Shown: piece by piece, positions 18,058-25,742 of the stretch | Layout: every line of letters starts with the position of its first letter | How positions within the stretch are numbered: position 1 is the first letter of the stretch | NCBI GenBank assembly: GCA_041685145.1 | Contig: JAWLGJ010000006.1 | Location: 1-64,000 of the forward strand | Length of the DNA: 64,000 bases | Reading direction: 5' to 3' | From: JAWLGJ01 sp041685145 | Lineage (GTDB): Bacteria; Pseudomonadota; Alphaproteobacteria; Rhodospirillales; Magnetospirillaceae | The notes under the pieces: model-generated | Seen by the model: the letters and a program-made list of their open reading frames with translations, nothing else | Databases searched by the model: none | Told to the model about the DNA's origin: nothing | Made by a program: the position numbers and the translations under genes

Positions 18058-19434
18058 CTATGCCGCCCCCAGTTCCTCGGTCACCTCGTCCAGCGCCGCC
18101 TCGAAGCGGGCGAACATCTCGTCGACTTCGGCCTCGTTGATGACCAGCGGCGGCGAGAAGGCGATGGCGTCGCCCAGCATGTTGCGCAGGATGACGCCGT
18201 GGGCCTGGGCGCGCTCGGCCACGCGGGCGGCGACCATCGCCTGGGGGTCGTGGGAGAGCCGCAGCGCCTTGTCGCGCACCAGTTCCAGGGCGCCGATGAG
18301 GCCGACGCCGCGCGCCTGGCCGACCAGCGGGTGGTCCTGCAAGCGGCGCAGATGCGCCTGCATGTGCGCCCCGACGCGCCGGACATGGCCGTAAACGTCA
18401 CGCTCGTCGTAGATCGCCAGCGCCTCCAGCGCCACGGCGGCGGCGACGGGATGGGCGGAATAGGTGTAGCCGTGGCCGAAGACGCCGACCTCCGCCGAAC
18501 CCTCCTTCAGCGCCTCGTAGAGGCGTTCGTTGACCATCACCGCCGAGATGGGCAGGAAGGCCGCCGACAGCGCCTTGGCGCAGGTGATGATGTCGGGCTG
18601 CATGTTCACCGTCTGGCTGCCCCAGACATTGCCGGTGCGCCCGAAACCGCAGATGACCTCGTCGGCCACCAGCAGCACGTCGTATTTGCGCAGCACCGCC
18701 TGAATCTTCTCGAAATAGGTCGCCGGCGGCACGATGACCCCGCCCGCCCCCATCACCGGCTCGGCAAAGAAGGCGGCGACGGTGTCCGGCCCCTCGGCGA
18801 CGATCAGTTCCTCCAGTTCCTCCGCCAGCCGGGTGGCGAAGTCCTCCTCGCCCTCGCCGGGCAGCGCCTCGCGGTAGTGGTGCGGGCAGCGCACCGAAAT
18901 CATGCGGTCCAGCGGCAGGTCGAACTTGCGCTGGTTCACCGGCAGCATCGTCAGACTGGCGGCGGCGACGGTGACGCCGTGATAGGCGCGGTTGCGGGCG
19001 ATGATCTTCTTCTTCTGCGGCCGCCCCCAGACATTGTTGGCGTACCAGATCATCTTGATGGCGGTGTCGTTGGCCTCGGAGCCGGAATTGGCGAAGAAGA
19101 CCCGGCTCATCGGCACCGGCGCCATTTCCACCAGCCGTTCCGACAGGCGGATGCCGGGGGCGTGGGCCTTGTGGCTGAACATGTGGAAGAAGGGCAGCGC
19201 GCGCATCTGGCGCTCGGCCGCCTCGACCAGGCGGGGCTCGGAAAAGCCCAGCGCCGCGCACCACAGCCCGGCCATGCCCTCGATATAGTCGCGCCCCTCC
19301 TCGTCGAAGATGCGCACGCCCTCGCCGCGCACGGCGATCAGCGGCCCCTTGCTCTCGTGCAGGGCAAGATTTGTGTAGGGGTGCAGGGCGTAGCGCAGAT
19401 CGGCATCGCGCAGCGAGTTCGAGGTGCCCGTCAT
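18058..19434 (-). CDS. Class III PLP aminotransferase, omega-amino acid:pyruvate type
   Basis: Transfers an amino group from a terminal amine or omega-amino acid, usually to pyruvate. 458 residues. Seen: GLWCAALGFSEPRLVEAA, FFANSGSEANDTAIKM (phosphate binding), ADEVICGFGRTGNVWG (PLP Asp), CAKALSAAFLPISAV with the Schiff-base Lys, and YTYSAHPVAAAVALEAL. The ATG at 19434 is preceded by GAGAGGAC; the longer upstream frame is a shadow. It lies 161 bp downstream of dctP on the same strand, with a strong hairpin between, so cotranscription is uncertain. The donor amine is unknown; beta-alanine, putrescine and taurine are possibilities. Confidence 0.88.
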   Translation of the reverse strand: MTGTSNSLRDADLRYALHPYTNLALHESKGPLIAVRGEGVRIFDEEGRDYIEGMAGLWCAALGFSEPRLVEAAERQMRALPFFHMFSHKAHAPGIRLSERLVEMAPVPMSRVFFANSGSEANDTAIKMIWYANNVWGRPQKKKIIARNRAYHGVTVAAASLTMLPVNQRKFDLPLDRMISVRCPHHYREALPGEGEEDFATRLAEELEELIVAEGPDTVAAFFAEPVMGAGGVIVPPATYFEKIQAVLRKYDVLLVADEVICGFGRTGNVWGSQTVNMQPDIITCAKALSAAFLPISAVMVNERLYEALKEGSAEVGVFGHGYTYSAHPVAAAVALEALAIYDERDVYGHVRRVGAHMQAHLRRLQDHPLVGQARGVGLIGALELVRDKALRLSHDPQAMVAARVAERAQAHGVILRNMLGDAIAFSPPLVINEAEVDEMFARFEAALDEVTEELGAA

Positions 19435-19462
19435 GTCCTCTCCGCAAGGGCCAGTCGAAAGG

Positions 19463-19488
19463 CGGCCGGCCGGCGGAGGCGCCGGCCG
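19463..19488 (-). terminator. GC-rich hairpin between dctP and the aminotransferase
   Basis: CGGCCGGC (19463-19470) pairs with GCCGGCCG (19481-19488) around a 10-base loop. No T-run on either side. It may separate dctP from the aminotransferase or stabilise the dctQMP message. Confidence 0.35.
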
Positions 19489-19595
19489 GGATGCCCGATC
19501 CTCCCCGCTCGCGCCGGGCTTGTCCATACCTCTTCGATGCATGGGAGGTGGGGGGGAGCCCCCGCCCGACGGACCGGGCGGGGACGTGGCCGCGG

Positions 19596-20696
19596 CTACA
19601 TGCACTCCTCGATGGCGGCGAGGTCCGGCAGCTCGGGGCTGCGCCCGAGGCTGAACGGCTCCGACGCCTCGCGCCAGATCTTGTAGTCCTGCAGATAGCT
19701 GATCTGCGAGTGGTAGACCCGCGCGGTGAGTTCGTCTTCGCAGGCGCTCTCGACGATCACCTCGTTGGAGATCTCCTGGATGCGCGCCAGCGCCTCCTCG
19801 TCCCAGCGGGTGATCTCGATGCCCGCCTCCTCCATGTTTTGGGTGCCTTCGTTGGAGCGCCGCTCCGACCAGGCCATCGACCACGCCAGGTTGGCCTGCG
19901 CGGCGATCTTCAGCTTCTCGCGCGTTTCCTCCGAAAGGCTCTCCCAGGCCTCACGGTTGATCATCACCCCGAACAGGCTGGCCGACTGGTGCCAACCCGG
20001 CACCGCCCAGTGGCTGGTGACCTCGTGGAAGCCGGCAACGAAGTCGACGCCGGGGGTGGAGAATTCGGCGCCGTCGATGACGCCACGCTCCAGCGCCTGA
20101 TAGATCTCCTGGCCGGCCAGCAGCACCTGCTCGCCGCCCAGGCGTTGCAGCACCTTGCCCTGGTCGCGGCCCGAAAGGCGCAGGCGCTTGCCCTGCAAGT
20201 CGTCCAGCGAAGCCAGCGGCGCGTTGGTGCGGAAGCCGGACTCGTTGTTGGTCACGCCGTAGGGCAGATAGACCATGTTGAATTGGCCGTACACCTCGTT
20301 ATACAGCTCGTCGCCGCCCCACTGCTCGATCCAGTTGATGTAATCGACGGCGTTGAACAGGCTGGTGTGGGTGGCCAGCGGCGCAAAGGCCGGGGAATTG
20401 CCCGCCCAATAGCCGGGCCAGTCGCCGGCGGCCTGGATGTCGCCGGCGCCGACGGCGTCGAACACCTGATGGGTGGGCAGCAGCGTGCCGCCGGGATGGA
20501 AGGTGATGCGCAGCTCGTCACCGGCGATGGCGTTGACAAGTTCCGCCCAGTGGGTGTCGATCTCCATCAACTCAAGGGAGCTCGGCCAGGTGCTGGTCAT
20601 GATCCACTCGGTCTGGGCCTGTGCCGGCGCGACGGCGGCGCCGGCAATCGACGCGGCCACGACCGAGCCTGCCATCATTCGCTTCAGATTGGGCAT
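19596..20696 (-). CDS. dctP: TRAP transporter substrate-binding protein, DctP/TakP type
   Basis: Periplasmic receptor of a TRAP importer for organic acids. 366 residues with a signal peptide (MPNLKRMMAGSVVAASIAG, cleaved near AQAQ at about 27). The mature part starts TEWIMTSTWPSS, and GTNAPLASLDDLQGKRLRLSG precedes the conserved carboxylate-binding Arg region. FSTPGVDFVAGFHEVTSHW is typical of the 2-oxoacid (TakP) and chloroaromatic/mannitol-type branch. The ATG at 20696 follows AGGAGAG. Third gene of dctQ-dctM-dctP. A carboxylate ligand is very likely; its identity is not readable. Confidence 0.88.
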   Translation of the reverse strand: MPNLKRMMAGSVVAASIAGAAVAPAQAQTEWIMTSTWPSSLELMEIDTHWAELVNAIAGDELRITFHPGGTLLPTHQVFDAVGAGDIQAAGDWPGYWAGNSPAFAPLATHTSLFNAVDYINWIEQWGGDELYNEVYGQFNMVYLPYGVTNNESGFRTNAPLASLDDLQGKRLRLSGRDQGKVLQRLGGEQVLLAGQEIYQALERGVIDGAEFSTPGVDFVAGFHEVTSHWAVPGWHQSASLFGVMINREAWESLSEETREKLKIAAQANLAWSMAWSERRSNEGTQNMEEAGIEITRWDEEALARIQEISNEVIVESACEDELTARVYHSQISYLQDYKIWREASEPFSLGRSPELPDLAAIEECM

Positions 20697-20791
20697 TGTA
20701 CGCTCTCCTTTCTTGTTGGACGTCCTCCCGGTCCACTGGCGGGCAGCACAAGCGCCCCCGCCGAAGCCCCCGGAGGCGTGGGGCTCCGAAA

Positions 20792-22117
20792 TCAATTCAG
20801 CAGCATTCCCGGCAGCCAAGTGACCAATCCCGGGAACGCCGCCAGCAGCGCCGTCGCCAACATGATCATCGCCACGAACGGCAGCACGCCCACCACGATG
20901 CTGCGGGTCTTCACCTCCGGCGGCGCCAGGGCGCGCAGGTAGAAGAGCGCATAGCCGAACGGCGGCGTCAGGAACGAGGTCTGCAACACCACCGCGGTGG
21001 CGACGATGAACCACAGCAGATCGACCCCCAGCGCCTGCACGATCGGCAGGAAGATGGGAAAGCTGAGCAACACGATGCCGGTCCAATCGAGGAAGGCGCC
21101 GAGGATGAACACCACCACCAGCATCAGCGCCACCATCGCGGGGGTGGGCAATTCCGTCGCCAGCAGCGCCCCCTTGACCACCTCCAGCCCGCCGCCGGCG
21201 GTAAAGACGCCGGTGAACGCGGTGGCCCCGACGACGATGTAGAGGATCATCGCCGAGGTCTTGCCCGTCTCCCAGACGGCGCCGAAGAACATCCTCCAGG
21301 AGAACCGCCCGCGCAGGATGACGATGGCCAGCGACATGGCGGCGCCGATGGCCGAGGCCTCGGTGGCGGTGGCGATGCCGAAGATGAGGCTGCCCAGCAC
21401 GCCGATGATCAACACCAGCGGCGGCGCCGCCTCCAGCAGCAGCAGCCCGACAAGCTGCCCGGTGCCGTGCTCGGCCCGCTCCGCCAATGTCGCCGCCGGC
21501 GCGTATTCCGGGCGCAGCCAACTGACGGCGAGGACATAGAGCGTGTACAGCCCCGCGAGGACGAGACCGGGCATCAGCGCCCCCGCGAACAGTTGCCCCA
21601 CCGACACCGGCGAATAGCTCGCCATCAGGATCAGCATGATGCTGGGTGGGATGAGGATGCCCAGCGTGCCGCTGGCGGCGATCAGGCCGCATGTCAGGCG
21701 CTGGTCGTAGTTGTATTGCAGCATCGGCCGCAGCGCCATCATGCCCATGACCGTGATCGAGGCGCCGACGATGCCGGTGGTCGCGGCCATCAGCACCGAC
21801 ACGACCACCACCGTCAGGCCCAGGCCGCCCCGCACCGGTCCCAGCACCAGGCGCAGGATCTCGAACATGCGGTCGGAGACACCCGAATCGGACAGAAACC
21901 GCGCCATCAGCACGAACAGCGGAATGGCCACGAGGACATAGTTGTCGACGACGTCCCCGTAGATGCGGTTGATGATCAGGCCGAACACATAGGCGCCGGG
22001 CCCCAGGAAACCGGCGACCACGGCGACGCCGCCCAGCACGAAGGCCAGCGGATGGCCCATGAACAGGCCCAGCAGCAAGGCACCGAACATGAAGAGGGTC
22101 AGGACTTCGGGCGACAC
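20792..22117 (-). CDS. dctM: TRAP transporter large permease
   Basis: The 12-TM sodium-coupled channel subunit. 441 residues from a GTG at 22117, four bases past the dctQ stop and behind GGGGAG, opening SPEVLTLFMFGALLLGLFMGHPLAFVLGG, the standard DctM N-terminus. Family stretches include GIVGASITVMGMMALRPML, SGTLGILIPPSIMLI and FLTPPFGYALFYL. The frame stays open upstream across the end of dctQ, but that extension is not DctM-like. A 95-bp gap separates it from dctP. Confidence 0.9.
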   Translation of the reverse strand: MSPEVLTLFMFGALLLGLFMGHPLAFVLGGVAVVAGFLGPGAYVFGLIINRIYGDVVDNYVLVAIPLFVLMARFLSDSGVSDRMFEILRLVLGPVRGGLGLTVVVVSVLMAATTGIVGASITVMGMMALRPMLQYNYDQRLTCGLIAASGTLGILIPPSIMLILMASYSPVSVGQLFAGALMPGLVLAGLYTLYVLAVSWLRPEYAPAATLAERAEHGTGQLVGLLLLEAAPPLVLIIGVLGSLIFGIATATEASAIGAAMSLAIVILRGRFSWRMFFGAVWETGKTSAMILYIVVGATAFTGVFTAGGGLEVVKGALLATELPTPAMVALMLVVVFILGAFLDWTGIVLLSFPIFLPIVQALGVDLLWFIVATAVVLQTSFLTPPFGYALFYLRALAPPEVKTRSIVVGVLPFVAMIMLATALLAAFPGLVTWLPGMLLN

Positions 22118-22121
22118 CGAT

Positions 22122-22634
22122 TCAATCTCCCCGCCGGACAAGGTTTCGGACAGCCCGAAGAAGCTCGAACAGCCCCTGGAGCCCGAGAAGCACCAAACCC
22201 GCGACCAGTGCAATCTTCACCGGATACACCGGAAGCTGCGCCACCCCCCACGTCGTTTCCCCGGAACTCCACGACCGCTCCGCGAAGCGCCAGGCAAAGT
22301 GGACGCTGACGGCAATGAAAGGCAAGAAAAACAGAATATAGCCGACGGCATCGAAAAGGTGGCGTAGACGTGGCGAGACCACATCCTTGACGATATCGAC
22401 GGTGACATGCGACTTGTGCCGCAGGGCATAACCGCCCAAGAGCATGAAATAGGAGCCGTAAAGGTGTTTGGTCAGGTCGAAGGCCCATGCCGTCGGCTGT
22501 CCGAAGGCGGCACGGGCGATGACGTCGTAGACGACGATCATGGTTATCACGACCACCAGCAGGCCCACCAACCGGCCCACGGCCTCGTTCAGCAAGGCGA
22601 TCAGGCGGTCGGCGCTGTCAAATACTGTCCGCAT
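22122..22634 (-). CDS. dctQ: TRAP transporter small permease
   Basis: The 4-TM small membrane subunit. 170 residues with hydrophobic segments at about 22-45 (VGLLVVVITMIVVYDVIAR), 60-80, 98-118 and 140-160, and the central HKSHVTVDIVKDVVSPR, a family hallmark. Its ATG lies only 2 bp after the stop of the VWA gene upstream. This makes the TRAP genes part of the coxGSLM-moxR-vwa transcription unit, which is an unusual link. Confidence 0.88.
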   Translation of the reverse strand: MRTVFDSADRLIALLNEAVGRLVGLLVVVITMIVVYDVIARAAFGQPTAWAFDLTKHLYGSYFMLLGGYALRHKSHVTVDIVKDVVSPRLRHLFDAVGYILFFLPFIAVSVHFAWRFAERSWSSGETTWGVAQLPVYPVKIALVAGLVLLGLQGLFELLRAVRNLVRRGD

Positions 22635-22636
22635 CT

Positions 22637-23875
22637 TTACCCCAGCCGTACCGTTCCGTGTTCTCCGGGTGTCCGCCCGGCGCTCGACAGCGCCGATGCC
22701 AGGGCCTGAAGGCTGTCAAGGTTGTGCACCGGGCGCAAGTCGTCGACATGGCGGATCATGGCGGCGGCGCCGCGCGCCCTGGGCTGGTATCCGTCCCAGC
22801 GCAGCATCGGGTTGAGCCAGATCAGCCGGCGGCAACTGCGATGCAGGCGCTCCATCTGGCGCTCCAGGTCCGCGCCGGCGTCGCGGTCAAGGCCATCGGT
22901 GATCAGCAGCACGATGCCCCCCTGCCCCAGCACGCGGCGCGACCACAGGCGGTTGAAGGCCTCCAGGCATTGGCCGATGCGGGTGCCGCCGTCCCAGTCG
23001 GGCACGTCGCCCGCGACCCGGTCCACGGCCTCGTCGATGTCGCGCCGCCGCAAGGACCGGGTGACGTTGGACAGGCGCGTGCCGAACAGGAACACATGCA
23101 CGCGGTCGCGGTCGTTGGTCAGGGCATACAGGAAGCGCAGCAGGATGCGGGCGTACTGCCCCATGCTGCCCGAGATGTCGCACAGCGCCACGATCGGCGG
23201 CGGGCGTTGCCGACGGGTGGCGCGGGCAAGCTCGATAACCTCGCCACCGCCGCGGACGGTGCGCCGGAACGAGCGGCGCAGGTCGACCCGGGCACCGCGC
23301 GCGGCGGGGGCAAAACGGCGGGTTGGCACCGTCAGCCGCGCCAGATCCATTGCGGCGATCAGCCGCCGCGCCTCGGCCAGTTCGGCGGCGGTCATTTGCT
23401 CGAAGTCCTTGCGGCGCAGCACCTCCTCGGCGGAAAAGGCCAGCCGCGCCTCCACCGCGACCTCGACCGCCTCGCGGTGCTGCTCGCGCGCCGGGCGGTC
23501 CAGGCGCATCGCCTCCTGCACGCGGCGCGACAGGTCCGGTCCCCGCGGCAGCAGGTCGGCGCGCAGGGTGGGCAGCATCAGCCCCATCGCCTTCTTCAGC
23601 AGGTCGGGGTTGCGCCAGAAGACGTGGAAGGCTTGGTCGAAAACGGCGTGCTGGTCGCGCCGGTCGACCAGGGTGGCGTGCAGGGCCCAGTAAAGATCGT
23701 CACGGCGCTCGACACCCACGGCCTCGACGGCCCGCAGCGCCCGCAGCCCCCGCTCCGGCCCCACCGGCAGCCCCGCCGCCCGCAGCACGCGGGCAAAGGC
23801 GACGACATTGGCGGCCAGGGCGCCGGTCATCGCGACCATGAACATGGATGTCGCGAACGGGTCATGGCGCCCCAT
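22637..23875 (-). CDS. CoxE-like von Willebrand factor A domain protein
   Basis: 412 residues. The N-terminal half (LAANVVAFARVLRAAGLPVGPERGL, YWALHATLVDRRDQHAVFDQAFHVFWR) is typical of CoxE/VWA-containing CODH accessory proteins. The C-terminal VWA fold has the metal-site DISGSMGQYARIL near residue 230 and the GGTRIG and DGLDRD segments. CoxE is thought to work with the MoxR ATPase CoxD on maturation of the molybdenum-copper or molybdenum site. The start at 23875 overlaps the MoxR gene by 14 bp; an internal Met at MTGALAANVV is an alternative. Confidence 0.85.
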   Translation of the reverse strand: MGRHDPFATSMFMVAMTGALAANVVAFARVLRAAGLPVGPERGLRALRAVEAVGVERRDDLYWALHATLVDRRDQHAVFDQAFHVFWRNPDLLKKAMGLMLPTLRADLLPRGPDLSRRVQEAMRLDRPAREQHREAVEVAVEARLAFSAEEVLRRKDFEQMTAAELAEARRLIAAMDLARLTVPTRRFAPAARGARVDLRRSFRRTVRGGGEVIELARATRRQRPPPIVALCDISGSMGQYARILLRFLYALTNDRDRVHVFLFGTRLSNVTRSLRRRDIDEAVDRVAGDVPDWDGGTRIGQCLEAFNRLWSRRVLGQGGIVLLITDGLDRDAGADLERQMERLHRSCRRLIWLNPMLRWDGYQPRARGAAAMIRHVDDLRPVHNLDSLQALASALSSAGRTPGEHGTVRLG

Positions 23876-24797
23876 CCGACTGCGACAATTCGGCCTTCAC
23901 CTGCATCAGCAACCGGGCGCTTTCGTCGCCCTGCAGGCGGGCGATGTCGTCCTGGTATTTCAGCAGCACCCCCAGGGTGTCGTCGACGGCGCCCTCTTCC
24001 AGGCTCACCTGGTTCAGCTCGACCAGGGTGCGGGCCCAGTCGAGGGTCTCGGCCACGCCGGGGGCCTTGAACAGCTCCTGCCGCCGCAGCTTCTGCACGA
24101 AGGCCACCACCTGGCGCGACAGGTCCGCCGGCACCTGGGGCAGGCGGGCGGCGAGGATTTCCAGTTCGCGGGCGAAGCCGGGATAGTCCAGCCAGTGATA
24201 GAAGCATCGGCGCTTCAGCGCGTCGTGAATTTCGCGGGTGCGGTTGGAGGTGATGACCACCACCGGCGGCCTGTCGGCGCGGATGGTGCCCAGTTCCGGG
24301 ATGGTCACCTGATAATCGGACAGTACCTCCAGCAGATAGGCCTCGAAGGGCTCGTCGGTGCGGTCAAGCTCGTCGATCAGCAGCACCGGCGGTCCGGCGG
24401 GGTCGGGTTCCAGCGCCTGCAACAGCGGGCGGCGGATCAGGAAGCGCTCGGAGAACAACTCGCCGCCGACGGTGTCGCGGTCGCGATCGCCGGCGGCCTC
24501 GGCGAGGCGGATCTCCAGCATCTGGCGGGGATAATTCCACTCATAGACCGCCGCCGCCACGTCCAGGCCTTCGTAGCATTGCAGGCGCAGCAGACGACGG
24601 CCGAGGGTGGTGGCCAGCACCTTGGCGATCTCGGTCTTGCCGACCCCGGCCTCGCCCTCCAGGAACAGCGGCCGCCCCAGCCGCAGCGCCAGGAACAGCA
24701 CCGTCGCCAGCGCCCGGTCGCCGACATAGTCGCCCCGGCGCAGCAGCGCCAGCGTCTCGTCCACGGAGGTCGGGAATGCGGTCATGTCGTGGGCCAT
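23862..24797 (-). CDS. MoxR-family AAA+ ATPase, CoxD-like
   Basis: A chaperone-like ATPase. 311 residues: Walker A GEAGVGKTE, Walker B LLIDELDRTDEPFEAYLLE, sensor 1 region VVVITSNRTREIHDALKRRC, and the C-terminal lid. MoxR proteins act with VWA partners, and here the VWA gene overlaps it by 14 bp. ADRPPVVVITSNRTRE and YEGLDVAAAVYEWNYPRQ are CoxD-like. The start is MAHDM at 24797 or MTAF at 24785; neither has a strong ribosome binding site. Confidence 0.87.
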   Translation of the reverse strand: MAHDMTAFPTSVDETLALLRRGDYVGDRALATVLFLALRLGRPLFLEGEAGVGKTEIAKVLATTLGRRLLRLQCYEGLDVAAAVYEWNYPRQMLEIRLAEAAGDRDRDTVGGELFSERFLIRRPLLQALEPDPAGPPVLLIDELDRTDEPFEAYLLEVLSDYQVTIPELGTIRADRPPVVVITSNRTREIHDALKRRCFYHWLDYPGFARELEILAARLPQVPADLSRQVVAFVQKLRRQELFKAPGVAETLDWARTLVELNQVSLEEGAVDDTLGVLLKYQDDIARLQGDESARLLMQVKAELSQSDGAP

Positions 24798-24827
24798 GCC
24801 ATCGGCAACGGATCGAAAGCGCGGATG

Positions 24828-24904
24828 GGCACGGGTGGGCACGGATGGACGCGGATCGCAGCGCAATCCGTGCCCGTCCGTGGCTGATCCATGCCCGTCC
24901 GCGT
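24828..24904. repeat. Imperfect inverted repeat in the coxM-moxR gap
   Basis: Plus-strand copies of GGGCACGG and GGACGCGGAT on the left face TCCGTGCCCGTCCG and ATGCCCGTCCGCG on the right, around CGCAGCGC. They can fold into a long imperfect hairpin filling most of the 130-bp gap. It may be a REP-like element or a processing/attenuation hairpin between coxM and the downstream moxR gene. Confidence 0.5.
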
Positions 24905-24927
24905 ATTCCTAATGGCGTCGGCCCCTC

Positions 24928-25725
24928 TCAGCCCAAGGCCGCCTGGACGGCGCGCCGTGCCATGACTCCGACCAGGTGGGCGCGGTATTCGGCGCTGGCG
25001 TGCATGTCGTCGTTGAGGCGGTCGGCGGCAACCGCTATCCCCTCCACCGCCTGGGGACGGAAGTCGCGCGCCAAGGCGTCCTCCATCGCCTCGACCCGGA
25101 ACGCCGCCGGCCCGGCGCCGGTGACGGCGACACGCACGCCCTTCGCGGTCTCGGCCACCATCACGCCCACCACGGCATAGCGCGAGGCCGGGCTGGGGAA
25201 CTTGACGTAGCCGGCGCGCTTCGGGATCGGGAAGCGCACGGCGGTAATCAGCTCGCCCTCCTCCAGCGCCGTCTCAAAGAGGCCGGTGAAGAAGGATTCG
25301 GCGTCGATCTCGCGCCGGTCGGTGACCACCGTCGCCCCCAGCCCCAGAACGGCCGCCGGATAGTCGGCCGCGGGGTCGGCGTTGGCGATGGAGCCGCCGA
25401 TGGTGCCGCGGTTGCGCACCTGGGCATCGCCGATGCCGTTGGCCAGCGCGGCGAGCGCCGGGATGGCGCCCATGACCTCGGCGCTGGCGGCGACGTCGGC
25501 GTGGGTGGTCATGGCGCCGACGACGATGGCGTCGCCCTCGCGGCGAATGCCGGCGAGGTCGGCGATGCCCGACAGGTCCACCAGCGTCGACGGCATGGCC
25601 AGGCGCTGCTTCAGGGTCGGCACCAGCGTCATGCCGCCGGCAAGGAAGGTTGCCTCGTTGTCGCCGGCGCGGGCCTTGACGGCATCGGCGACGGAGGCGG
25701 CGGTGTGATAATCGAAGGAATACAT
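24928..25725 (-). CDS. coxM: Molybdenum hydroxylase FAD subunit, CoxM-like
   Basis: Medium subunit of a xanthine oxidase-family hydroxylase; FAD takes electrons from the iron-sulfur subunit. 265 residues, shorter than the 285-290 usual for CoxM. FAD motifs are AGGMTLVPTLKQR (about 30-42) and TIGGSIANADPAADYPA (about 110-126). The ATG at 25725 starts MYSFDYHTAASV behind GGAGGAACC; the longer upstream frame is a shadow of coxL. It lies 17 bp after coxL. Confidence 0.9.
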   Translation of the reverse strand: MYSFDYHTAASVADAVKARAGDNEATFLAGGMTLVPTLKQRLAMPSTLVDLSGIADLAGIRREGDAIVVGAMTTHADVAASAEVMGAIPALAALANGIGDAQVRNRGTIGGSIANADPAADYPAAVLGLGATVVTDRREIDAESFFTGLFETALEEGELITAVRFPIPKRAGYVKFPSPASRYAVVGVMVAETAKGVRVAVTGAGPAAFRVEAMEDALARDFRPQAVEGIAVAADRLNDDMHASAEYRAHLVGVMARRAVQAALG

Positions 25726-25742
25726 CGGTCCGGTTCCTCCCC

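Noticed and set aside
19435..19884. N-terminal extension of the aminotransferase to 19884
   Set aside because: The extra 150 residues are a reverse shadow of dctP; ATG at 19434 has a ribosome site and opens the conserved protein.
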